A stretch of DNA of 54,184 nucleotides from Desulfobulbaceae bacterium BRH_c16a. GTDB taxonomy: Bacteria; Desulfobacterota; Desulfobulbia; Desulfobulbales; Desulfocapsaceae. Shown piece by piece: positions 1 to 8,589 of this stretch. The position numbers and the translations under genes are program-made. Numbering within the stretch: position 1 is the first letter of the stretch; every line of letters starts with the position of its first letter. The notes below the pieces were generated by a model. That model had not been told where the DNA came from. It did no database searches and saw only the letters and a program-made list of their open reading frames with translations. Location: positions 1-54,184 of the forward strand of contig LADS01000037.1 in NCBI GenBank assembly GCA_000961725.1, written 5' to 3'.

Positions 1-301
1 CGCCGCCGGGACCACGGCCGCCGCCAGGACCGCCACGGCCGCCACCGCCGCTGCTTTCGGTGCGCGGGCGCGCCTCATTGACGATAATCGCCCGGCCCTT
101 CATCTCCTTGCCGTTGAGCGCCTCTATTGCCGCCTGCGCCTCAGCCTGAGCATCCATCTCGACAAAACCAAAGCCTTTTGACTGCCCGCTATATTTGTCC
201 TTTATAATGTTTGCCGAACCAACCTGTCCAAATTGCTCAAACATTTGCTGCAAATCCTGTTCGGTGATCTCATAAGACAGATTCCCCACATATAGCTTCA
301 T
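1..301 (-). CDS. RRM-domain RNA-binding protein, C-terminus cut by window edge
   Basis: The first 100 codons are present and the gene runs off the start of the window. The N-terminus begins MKLYVGNLSYEI, containing the RNP2 strand (LYVGNL). RNP1 appears as KGFGFVEM near residues 43-50, so a single complete RRM fold is visible. After about residue 80 the protein becomes glycine- and arginine-rich (an RG/GG tail). This is the layout of the small bacterial and cyanobacterial cold-inducible Rbp proteins, which bind single-stranded RNA. A good ribosome site (AAGGAG) lies just upstream of the ATG at 301. The family is certain; the cellular role is inferred from the family only. Confidence 0.93.
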   Translation of the reverse strand, partial: MKLYVGNLSYEITEQDLQQMFEQFGQVGSANIIKDKYSGQSKGFGFVEMDAQAEAQAAIEALNGKEMKGRAIIVNEARPRTESSGGGGRGGPGGGRGPGG

Positions 302-343
302 CCTTTTCTCCTTTTATAAACAATCATCATGTTTCGCAACGCC

Positions 344-525
344 GTAACCATTCACCAACACCCCATTTTCGTCCGATCAGGCCACCTCACATAGCCAACT
401 ATCGGAGTCTCCCGATGGTCGCTTACCTGCTTGGCAGCCTGCTTGAACGAACCTGGAGCACTGGATGAACGGTTACAGATCCGGGTTATGCTATCTTTTG
501 AAGCGTTCCGGGGGTGAACGATTAT
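344..525 (+). repeat. Dispersed repeat, copy 1
   Basis: About 180 bp that recurs, in the same orientation, at 2423-2575 on the other side of pyruvate kinase. Both copies share the start (GTAACC.TTCACCA), the block CCCATTTTCGTCCGATCAGG, the block TGCTTGAACGAACCTGGAGC, and the end GGTGAACGATTA. The start and an internal segment (TGAACGGTTAC at 466-476) are near-inverted repeats, so the RNA or DNA could fold. Copy 1 carries about 30 extra bases in its middle. No transposase is present. It could be a MITE-like or REP-like element. Confidence 0.8.
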
Positions 526-865
526 ACGCAACGCCCAACAAATATTTGATGGTCTTTTGATATCTACTCATATTTGGACGACATATCAATGAATCTCCCA
601 TTTTCTTCCGTGCTTTTCTGTCTTTCCGTTTACAGAATCTCCAACCGTAACCTAAAAACTCCTGCTTCGATCTTACTTCTTATACTATAGGCGAATTACT
701 GAAGAGTACAACCTAACCATTCATTATCAAGAAGTCTCCTCCCCTTTTTTCTAAAACACCCAGTTTTCCTCTGCTCGCGGCACGGTCCTAACTGAATTAC
801 TCATCTTTATTTCGAATTTTTACTGATCATCAGGATAAAAGTCGTCAAGCGTACCGAACGGGACA
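526..865. other. Non-coding stretch between repeat and pyk
   Basis: This stretch is AT-richer than the flanking genes. I see no convincing coding frame, RNA gene or clear terminator. It lies between the 5' side of the RRM gene and the 3' end of pyk, both on the minus strand, so it could hold the pyk transcript end and the RRM gene promoter, but no clear motif can be assigned. Confidence 0.5.
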
Positions 866-2299
866 CTAACCCTCCGCCGCCATAAGCACAGTTCGCTCGA
901 GGAGATTCCGAACAGTACTGATTTCGACATAGGAAGCGCCATAGGCGGAGCCGAAATTTCCGGCAAGGACGGCGATGAGACTCTCCTCGTCGAGAAGCTT
1001 CTCCGCCAGCAACCGGGTGAGCGCAGTCCGCAGAAATTCGTGGGAAGTGAGATCGGGCGGCATGGAGGTGGCGTGAACGCCATAGGACAGCGCAAGTTCA
1101 CGCATCACCCGGGTACTGTAGCACTGGGCGAATATCGGGTTCTGTCCCCGGTAGGCAACAAGACTGAGGATCGTCCTGCCGCTGATCGAATCGGCAATCA
1201 GGGCCTTGGTCGGCAACCGCAGGGAGGCCTTGACGGCGGCCTTTGCCAGATAGCTGGTAACGCTGTTTTCAGCCTCATAGGGAGAATCGGTGAAGGTGCT
1301 GAGACTCGATTCGATCTCTGTCGCGATTTTTGCCATCATTTTCACCGATTCAAGCGGGTACCGGCCATAAGCCGTCTCTCCCGAGAGCATGACCGCATCG
1401 GTTCTATCGAGGCAGGCATTGGCGACATCGGAGACCTCCGCCCGGGTCGGCCGGGGAGACAGGATCATCGACTGCAGCATCTGGGTGGCGATGATCACCG
1501 GTTTTCTCCGCTCGATGCATTTCTTCACCAGCATTTTCTGAATAATCGGGATCTTCTCCGTCGGAATCTCAATCGCCAGATCGCCGCGGGCAACCATCAC
1601 CCCATAGACATGGTCGAGAATCTCGTCGATGTTGTCGACTCCTTCCTGGTTTTCTATCTTGGCGATAATCTTGATTGCGCTTTTTTTAGCGTCGAGAATC
1701 TTCTGGATGGCCAGGACATCCTCCTTGCGGCGGACAAAGGAGTGGGCGATAAAATCGATATCCTGGCTGATCGCAAACTCGACAAACGCCAGGTCCTTGA
1801 CGCTGAGGCTAGGCAGATTCCTGATCTTGACCGAGGGTAAATTGATGCTTTTTTTGCCCTTGATGATGCCGTCGTTTTTCACTTCGCACATCAGTCTCCT
1901 GGAATTTTTTTCCCGCACCTCCAGCTCGATATCCCCGTCATCGATAAGTATTTTGTCGCCGACCGACATTTCATCGACGAAGTAATCGTAATTCAGGCAG
2001 ATATTGCCCTCGGCACATTGGCCGTTCTTATCGCCGATTACACAGATCATTTCGCCGGTTTTCACCGGGATATCGGTACTGGCTGCAGTAGTCCTGATCT
2101 CCGGCCCTTTCGTGTCGATCATGATGGCGATCCTGTCTGAAACCTTGCGGATATTGTCGATAACCGCGAGGGCGTCTTCCGGGGCCTGATGGGCGGTATT
2201 CAATCTGACCACATCCATTCCGGCCTGGTGCATCCGGGTAAGAAAGGGAACATCGCACATCTGATTGGAGATTGTCGCTATAATTTTGGTTCTTTTCAT
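866..2299 (-). CDS. pyk: Pyruvate kinase
   Basis: Converts phosphoenolpyruvate and ADP to pyruvate and ATP, the last step of glycolysis, in the cytoplasm. The 477-residue protein matches the usual length of bacterial enzymes. It starts [11 protein letters not shown], the typical pyruvate kinase N-terminus. Visible signatures are the nucleotide and substrate region [11 protein letters not shown], the active-site block [10 protein letters not shown] with the catalytic lysine, [19 protein letters not shown], and the allosteric-side block [18 protein letters not shown] replaces the commoner GDLG. The frame is open upstream to 2401, with a possible earlier ATG at 2347, but homology favours 2299; neither start has a strong ribosome site. 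The gene stands alone between two copies of a dispersed repeat. Confidence 0.96.
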   Translation of the reverse strand: MKRTKIIATISNQMCDVPFLTRMHQAGMDVVRLNTAHQAPEDALAVIDNIRKVSDRIAIMIDTKGPEIRTTAASTDIPVKTGEMICVIGDKNGQCAEGNICLNYDYFVDEMSVGDKILIDDGDIELEVREKNSRRLMCEVKNDGIIKGKKSINLPSVKIRNLPSLSVKDLAFVEFAISQDIDFIAHSFVRRKEDVLAIQKILDAKKSAIKIIAKIENQEGVDNIDEILDHVYGVMVARGDLAIEIPTEKIPIIQKMLVKKCIERRKPVIIATQMLQSMILSPRPTRAEVSDVANACLDRTDAVMLSGETAYGRYPLESVKMMAKIATEIESSLSTFTDSPYEAENSVTSYLAKAAVKASLRLPTKALIADSISGRTILSLVAYRGQNPIFAQCYSTRVMRELALSYGVHATSMPPDLTSHEFLRTALTRLLAEKLLDEESLIAVLAGNFGSAYGASYVEISTVRNLLERTVLMAAEG

Positions 2300-2422
2300 T
2301 ATACTGGCTCTGGCAAATGAATTTTTAAGGGGGGGTTGCTTCTTCATATTTAAACGATAATGGTAGGGGGATTCCTGAAAAATGCAAGGGCTTCCCGGCA
2401 ATCAACATGACAGCCGGATAAT

Positions 2423-2575
2423 GTAACCGTTCACCAGCACCCCATTTTCGTCCGATCAGGCCACCTTACATAGCCTACTATAGCTCGGCGGCCTGCTTGA
2501 ACGAACCTGGAGCACTGGATGAACGGTTACAGATCCGGGTTAGTCGGTCTTTTGATGTGCTCCGGTGAACGATTA
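2423..2575 (+). repeat. Dispersed repeat, copy 2
   Basis: Second copy of the element at 344-525, about 153 bp, in direct orientation. Its outer GTAACCGTTCA (2423-2433) and inner TGAACGGTTAC (2520-2530) are perfect inverted repeats, and a further GGTGAACGATTA closes the unit. An open frame running into the alpha-2-macroglobulin gene begins inside this repeat, but that upstream part is not protein-like. Confidence 0.8.
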
Positions 2576-2731
2576 CCGGATAATTGCCTGGAAAAGAAGT
2601 TGCGCGGGAATGGGCAATATTCTAGATTGAAGTACCGGACGAAAAATGAAGACGGGTGCTTTTCCTCCGTCTCGTCCCGGCAGCCATTTATTCCATCTCA
2701 TGCTCTCATAACCCTTCAGGGAGGCTCCTCC

Positions 2732-5700
2732 ATGGCCATACGAACGGGAAATAGCTGGATCTTGCCAAATGCCCTGCCATCACTTGCTCTCCTTCTGTAC
2801 TGCCTCATCTTCCCGTCGCTGCCTGCCATGGCTCAGGACGGGGCGTCAATGGCGGGAGACGACCTGCGGATCCTGCGGATCACTCCCTCAGGCCAGGAAG
2901 TTCCGCCGGGACGACAGATCGTTATCCAGTTCGATCGGCCGGTTGTGCCTCTTGGCCGTATGGAGCGACAAAGCGCTGAACTGCCGATAACCATCGAACC
3001 ACCGCTTAACTGTCAGTGGCGCTGGCTGAATGGCGAAACTCTGGCCTGTAATCTCAATGAACAGGACACTCTCAAGCCGGCTACCGAATACCGCATCACA
3101 GTGTTGCCAGGCATCTTGACCGAACAGAAGGCAACTCTCGCCAAACCCATGCACCACAGTTTCTTCACCGAACGGCCGCGGGTTATCGAGACCTGGTTCA
3201 GAACCTGGCTCGGCCCGCGGCTGCCGCAGAGTTCGGTGCGTTTCAATCTGCCTATGGCTCAGGCCTCGCTGTCACGCCATCTTTTCTACCGCCTGGCCGA
3301 CGGCGGGCGCATTCCCGCCAAGGTCCTGGAAGATCGGGAATACGCCTCTTCCTCAGAAATGGGCAACAAGATGTGGCTGGTCAGCCCGCAGTCCGAGCTG
3401 CCGGCCGACATGGCGGTCGAACTGACTGTCGAACCGGGAATCGTCTCCCTGGAAGGTACCGCGCCGGGAGCCGAGCAACGGGTTCTTGACACCATTTCGA
3501 CGATTCCCGAATTCCGTTTTCTTGGCGTCCGCTGCACCACTGGAGAAAACCGGACCTTCGACGTCTCTCCCGGAACTCCGCCTGACAAGCAGCGCTGTCT
3601 GCCCTCCGGCGGGGTTTCGCTTCTGTTTTCCGCCCCGCTCCTGGCCGAGGACATCCGGGGCGGCCTGCAGTTGACCCCGCCGCTCATAGGCGTTTCAGCC
3701 GACAGTGATCCGTGGGAACAGATTTACTCCTTTTCGCGGCTTTACGAACCGTACCATCCGGGCAAGGACTATGCCATCGATCTGCCGGAAGCCGTGCTGA
3801 AACCCTATACCCAATACCGCCTGCGGCTGACAGCCGGTTCCGTCAAAGACGAGTTCGGCCGGGTTTTGACCGAATCGGTCGATATGAACTTTGCCACCGA
3901 CCACCGGGCTCCCGATTTCGCCCTCATAAAGAATATGCCGGTGCTCGAAAAAGGCCTCGACACCGACGCCCATGTCTGGGCCGTGAATATTCGGGAACTG
4001 CGGCTGAAGTATGAGAGCCTGACAGCAGATGGCCGACAAAACCCGGGCCGCAAAACCATTGTTCCGGAAGGACCGCAGGATACCGCCATTCCCGTGCCGC
4101 TTACTCTCCGGGAAATAATAGGCCGGGAATCGGGAATAGTTCAGGGCACCTTCACCTCGCAGCCGCCACTGCCGGGCAAATCGCCCGAAGAATCCTGGTT
4201 CTTCGCCCAGGTCACACCTTTCCAGGTACATCTGAAACTCGGCCACCACAACAGTCTGGCCTGGATCACCGACCTGCAGACCGGCAAACCGGTGCCGGGG
4301 GTAACCGTCCAGGTGCTGAAAAGCACTTTCAAGGATCTTGGTGCGGCCGATGCCGCGGCTCATGCCGCAACCGACGAAGACGGCATTGCCGTCTTGCCCG
4401 GCACCGTCACCCTCGACCCGCGACTGCAGCATCTCTGGGCAGACGGCAAGGAGAACTCAAATCTCTTTCTGCTCTGCAAAAAAGAAGGCGATATGGCCGT
4501 GCTGCCGGTGCGCTACGACTACCAGGTCTCGGCCGAAGGGGCGAACCGGGAGTATATCCCCGACTGGCTTCGGCCGCTGTATGGCCATATTCGCGTCTGG
4601 GGAGCGACCGCCCAAGGCATCTACAAAGCCGGAGACACGGTGCAGTATAAAATTTTCGTGCGCGATCAGGACAACCTGCGCTTTATCAGGCCGCCGGGTG
4701 TTGCCGACAGGACGCTCTCTTCGGCAGCGGCCAAAAGTCCACCGCGCTACCATTTGAAAGTCTTCGACCCGATGGATAAGATCGTGTACGAACGGGACAG
4801 TATCGAGCTCTCCTCGTTCGGGGCCTTCCACGGTGAAGTTCCTCTCGCCGGAAACGGCGCCGTCGGCTGGTACCGTTTTATGGTAACCGCCGATTTTACC
4901 AGTGAAACATGGGAAGCCATGCGGGTTTTAGTCAGCGACTTCACCCCGGCGCCTTTTAAAGTCACAACCGACCTGCACGGTCAATCCTTTACGACAGGCG
5001 ACGCGGTGACGGTCACCAGCGAGGCTAAGCTCCATGCCGGCGGCGCCTACAGCGGGGCGGCAACCAGGGTGACCGCCACTTTGGATTCCAGGTCCTTTGC
5101 CCCGGACAATCCCCTCATCCGCGGCTTTCAGTTCGACAGTTTCGAGCACACCGACGAGAGAAGAGCAGGACCGGAGACTCTCTATGAATCGCAAGGCAAC
5201 CTGGATGAAAACGGCCGGCTTGAAAATACCTTCACCGTTGTCGAAACGCCGATCCGGTACGGCCTGTTGACCGTTGAAAGCTCGGTCCGCGACGACCGGG
5301 GCAAATCGATCGCCGCCCGGGCCTCGGCCCCCTGTTACGGCCGGGACCGCTACGTCGGTCTCCTGCAGGAAGACTGGACCCTGCAGGAGAATAAAGCAGC
5401 CAAGGTACGGTTGGTTGTAGTCGACCGCGAGGGTGCAATTGTCTCCGGCGTACCCGTTACACTCAGAACCGAGCATAAGAAAACCCGGGGGGCAAGGGTT
5501 AAAGGAGCGGGCGACGGGTATCTCACCGAATATGAGCATTCCTGGGAAAAGGAACAGCAGATGACCGGTGTTTCCGCCGCCGAACCCCTGGAATTCAGTT
5601 TTACCCCGGAACATGCGGGCAGCCTCCGGTTGATCGCAACGATCCTCGACACGGCAGGGCGCAGTCATACCACTGTGGTCGAGCGCTGGGTAACCGGCAA

Positions 5701-8584
5701 GGGCGTAGTTCTCTGGGAATCGATCCCCGGCAATCTGCTCAGCGTCTATCCGGAGAAATCCTCCTATACTGTCGGGGAAACCGCACGTTTTCTCGTGCAG
5801 AATCCTTTTCCCGGAGCACAGGCGCTGATCACCGTGGAACGTCTCGGGATCATCGACCATTGGACCAGGACCTTTGCCGACAGCGCGGAAATTGTCGAAA
5901 TCCCGGTTCTGCCCGACTATCTGCCAGGCTTCTATGTCTCGGTGATGGTCACTGCGCCACGGGTCGAGAAAGCCCGGGAACCGCAGGGGGAAGATCTCGG
6001 CAAGCCTGCCTATCGAATGGGCTATGCGAAGATCCCGGTGAAAGATCCCTATAAGGAACTTGCGGTCGAGATTCGACCGGAAAAAGAGGTATACAAACCA
6101 CGCGATACGGTGCGGGTCGAACTGCAGGTGCGGCAACGCAACCCCGGCCCGGAGGAGACCGCGCCGCCATACGAGCTGGCGGTGGCGGTGCTCGATGAAG
6201 CGGTGTTCGATCTTCTGCTCGAAGGGCGGAAGAATTTTGACCCCTACCAGGGTTTCTACTTTCTCGATGAACTCGATCTCAGCAACTACAACCTGCTGAT
6301 GCAGCTCGTCGGCCGCGAAAGCCTGGCCATGAAGGGCGCAAGTGTCGGTGGTGGCGGCGGTCCCGACCTCAGCATGCGGTCGCTGTTCAAGTTCGTTTCG
6401 TACTGGAACCCGGCGCTTATTGCCGATGCGGAGGGTAAAGCAGCCATTGAATTTCAGGTACCCGACAACCTCACCGGCTGGAAGGTACTGGCAATGGCGG
6501 TCAGTCCGGAAGACCGGATGGGGCTCGGCGAGGCCGCCTTCAAGGTCAACCAGGCAACCGAAATCCGACCGGCACTGCCCAATCAGGTGCTGGCCGGCGA
6601 CCGATTTTCGGCCGGTTTCACCTTGATGAACCGCACCGACAATCCCCGTACCCTTCAAGTCGGCTTCAGGGCTCTGGGGCCTGTGCAAGGCCCGGCTGGA
6701 GAAGCGGAGACAGGCATCTCCCGGCAGATAACTCTTGCTCCCTATCAGCTCGAGACCCTTCATTTTCCCTTGCAGGCAACCGGACCCGGGGAGATTGCCA
6801 TGACCGTGACGGCAGGCGACCTGCAGGACACGGACGGCCTTACAGTGCGACTGCCGGTCGGCAGGCTGCAGCACCGGGAAGTTGCGGCACGTTACGGGAT
6901 GGTACGCGACGCGAAAGCCACCGAGAGTGTTCTCTTCCCCGAGAATATGCGAAAAGACAGCGGCGAGCTCGCCCTCGAGCTTTCCCCGTCGGTGATCGGC
7001 AGTGTCGGCGGGGCTTTTGAGTATCTCCGCGATTATCCCTACAGTTGCTGGGAACAAAAACTGGCACGGGGCGTAATGGCGGCGCTGTACCGCCCGCTGA
7101 AACCGTATATGAGTGAGGGTTTTCTCTGGCCGGACAGCGACGAGGCGGTTCGTCAAACACTCGACCTGGCAGTCGAGTTCCAGGCTCCGGGCGGTGGGAT
7201 GACCTTCTACAAACCCAAGGATGAATATGTGTCGCCTTACCTCAGCGCTTTTACCGCCTTAGCCTTCAACTGGCTCCGACAGGAGGGATATCCGCCGCCG
7301 GGCCGGGTTGAACTGCGCCTGCAGGACTATCTGCAGAATCTGCTCCGCCATGATGCGGTTCAGGCGGAATACACCAAAGGCATGACCGCTACCGTGCGGG
7401 CTGTAGCCCTTGCCGCCCTGGCCGAAAGGGGTAAGGCAACCCTTGACGATGTCCTGCGCTACCATCCGCAGCTGAAGGCGATGAATCTCTTCGGCAAGGC
7501 ATTCTACCTGAGAGCGCTGGTCGCAACCGAAAGCGCGATCGACAGGCAGCGGGAGGTTCTCGACGCCCTGCTTGCCCACGCCAATGAGAGTTCGGGCCAA
7601 CTCATCTTCAGCGAATCCCTCGATATCGGCTACCAGGCCCTTCTCTCGTCACCGGTGCGCGACAACGCCGCCATCCTCAGCGGGCTCCTCGCCTGGCTGA
7701 AAGCAAATCCGGCGGATACCATGGTAGAAGAACTGGCGGTAAAGCTCATGCGGACCCTCAGCCTGAGCCGCAAGGTCCGGGATCATTGGCCGAATACCCA
7801 GGAGAATCTTTTTGTCGTCAAGGCTCTCAGCGAATATGCCGGACTTTTTGAGAAACAGGCACCGAAGATGACGGTTGCCGGCGGGCTGGACGCGGAGTCT
7901 CTCGGCACCGGGGAATTCAACGCCTTCACCGATCCGCCGCTGGTCTTTGCCCGGCCGCTGCAGGTCGATCATGCCGGTCGCAAGGCCCTGATCGAGATAG
8001 AAAAAAAAGGCGACGGCCGACTCTATTACGGCGCTCGTCTCAGCTATACTCCCGCGCAGCTGCCGGAAGCCGCCGTCAATGCCGGGATCGAGGTGCACAG
8101 GGAATACAGCGTCAAGCGCCACGGCAGATGGCTTCTGCTGACCGGTGATATGGTCCTGCAGACAGGCGAAGTGGTGAAGATCGATCTTTACGCGACGTTG
8201 CCGGCGGAACGCTATTTCGTCGTCCTTGAGGATCCGGTTCCCGGCGGGCTGGAACCGGTAAACAGGGATCTGGCGACCGCCTCTTTGCAGGATGCCGATA
8301 CCGCACCGGAGGAGTCCGCCGAAGGTTCATATCTTCGCAGCTCTCCCGGCTGGCAGGAGGATATCTTCAGCCGGTGGAGCTTCTATCACCGGGAACTGCG
8401 GCACGATGCCGTCCGTTTCTACTCCGAGCGGCTGGCGGCGGGGCGATATCTCCTGAGCTATACGGCCCAGGCCATCGCCCCGGGCGAATTCCAGGTTCAG
8501 CCCGTTCACGCCGAGGAAATGTATGCCCCCGATACCTTCGGTAACGGAATTCCGGCAAGGCTGAAGATAGAGGCGGCTGAGTAG
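2732..8584 (+). CDS. Bacterial alpha-2-macroglobulin (YfhM-like)
   Basis: A very large exported protein (1950 residues) of the bacterial alpha-2-macroglobulin family, thought to trap proteases that enter the periplasm. A signal peptide ends near Ala34 (PAMA before QDG); unlike E. coli YfhM there is no clear lipobox. Successive macroglobulin-type beta domains follow. A glycine-rich stretch near residue 1210 precedes the A2M domain (SLFKFVSYWNPAL, NLTGWKVLAMA). The thioester motif CWEQ lies at about Cys1439 (7046), followed by the helical thioester domain. The start was set at the ATG after GGGAGG and before the signal peptide; the frame is open further upstream, but into the repeat. The pbpC gene begins 5 bp downstream, the classic pairing in which the inhibitor protects the cell at sites of wall damage. 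Confidence 0.95.
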   Translation: MAIRTGNSWILPNALPSLALLLYCLIFPSLPAMAQDGASMAGDDLRILRITPSGQEVPPGRQIVIQFDRPVVPLGRMERQSAELPITIEPPLNCQWRWLNGETLACNLNEQDTLKPATEYRITVLPGILTEQKATLAKPMHHSFFTERPRVIETWFRTWLGPRLPQSSVRFNLPMAQASLSRHLFYRLADGGRIPAKVLEDREYASSSEMGNKMWLVSPQSELPADMAVELTVEPGIVSLEGTAPGAEQRVLDTISTIPEFRFLGVRCTTGENRTFDVSPGTPPDKQRCLPSGGVSLLFSAPLLAEDIRGGLQLTPPLIGVSADSDPWEQIYSFSRLYEPYHPGKDYAIDLPEAVLKPYTQYRLRLTAGSVKDEFGRVLTESVDMNFATDHRAPDFALIKNMPVLEKGLDTDAHVWAVNIRELRLKYESLTADGRQNPGRKTIVPEGPQDTAIPVPLTLREIIGRESGIVQGTFTSQPPLPGKSPEESWFFAQVTPFQVHLKLGHHNSLAWITDLQTGKPVPGVTVQVLKSTFKDLGAADAAAHAATDEDGIAVLPGTVTLDPRLQHLWADGKENSNLFLLCKKEGDMAVLPVRYDYQVSAEGANREYIPDWLRPLYGHIRVWGATAQGIYKAGDTVQYKIFVRDQDNLRFIRPPGVADRTLSSAAAKSPPRYHLKVFDPMDKIVYERDSIELSSFGAFHGEVPLAGNGAVGWYRFMVTADFTSETWEAMRVLVSDFTPAPFKVTTDLHGQSFTTGDAVTVTSEAKLHAGGAYSGAATRVTATLDSRSFAPDNPLIRGFQFDSFEHTDERRAGPETLYESQGNLDENGRLENTFTVVETPIRYGLLTVESSVRDDRGKSIAARASAPCYGRDRYVGLLQEDWTLQENKAAKVRLVVVDREGAIVSGVPVTLRTEHKKTRGARVKGAGDGYLTEYEHSWEKEQQMTGVSAAEPLEFSFTPEHAGSLRLIATILDTAGRSHTTVVERWVTGKGVVLWESIPGNLLSVYPEKSSYTVGETARFLVQNPFPGAQALITVERLGIIDHWTRTFADSAEIVEIPVLPDYLPGFYVSVMVTAPRVEKAREPQGEDLGKPAYRMGYAKIPVKDPYKELAVEIRPEKEVYKPRDTVRVELQVRQRNPGPEETAPPYELAVAVLDEAVFDLLLEGRKNFDPYQGFYFLDELDLSNYNLLMQLVGRESLAMKGASVGGGGGPDLSMRSLFKFVSYWNPALIADAEGKAAIEFQVPDNLTGWKVLAMAVSPEDRMGLGEAAFKVNQATEIRPALPNQVLAGDRFSAGFTLMNRTDNPRTLQVGFRALGPVQGPAGEAETGISRQITLAPYQLETLHFPLQATGPGEIAMTVTAGDLQDTDGLTVRLPVGRLQHREVAARYGMVRDAKATESVLFPENMRKDSGELALELSPSVIGSVGGAFEYLRDYPYSCWEQKLARGVMAALYRPLKPYMSEGFLWPDSDEAVRQTLDLAVEFQAPGGGMTFYKPKDEYVSPYLSAFTALAFNWLRQEGYPPPGRVELRLQDYLQNLLRHDAVQAEYTKGMTATVRAVALAALAERGKATLDDVLRYHPQLKAMNLFGKAFYLRALVATESAIDRQREVLDALLAHANESSGQLIFSESLDIGYQALLSSPVRDNAAILSGLLAWLKANPADTMVEELAVKLMRTLSLSRKVRDHWPNTQENLFVVKALSEYAGLFEKQAPKMTVAGGLDAESLGTGEFNAFTDPPLVFARPLQVDHAGRKALIEIEKKGDGRLYYGARLSYTPAQLPEAAVNAGIEVHREYSVKRHGRWLLLTGDMVLQTGEVVKIDLYATLPAERYFVVLEDPVPGGLEPVNRDLATASLQDADTAPEESAEGSYLRSSPGWQEDIFSRWSFYHRELRHDAVRFYSERLAAGRYLLSYTAQAIAPGEFQVQPVHAEEMYAPDTFGNGIPARLKIEAAE

Positions 8585-8589
8585 CGGGG

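Noticed and set aside
2519..2731. N-terminal extension of the alpha-2-macroglobulin frame
   Set aside because: It starts inside a dispersed repeat and has no protein-like features; the signal peptide begins at 2732.
4928..7156. 742-codon open frame on the minus strand inside the alpha-2-macroglobulin gene
   Set aside because: It lies wholly opposite a clearly coding gene and shows no family-like sequence; high GC makes such long shadows common here.
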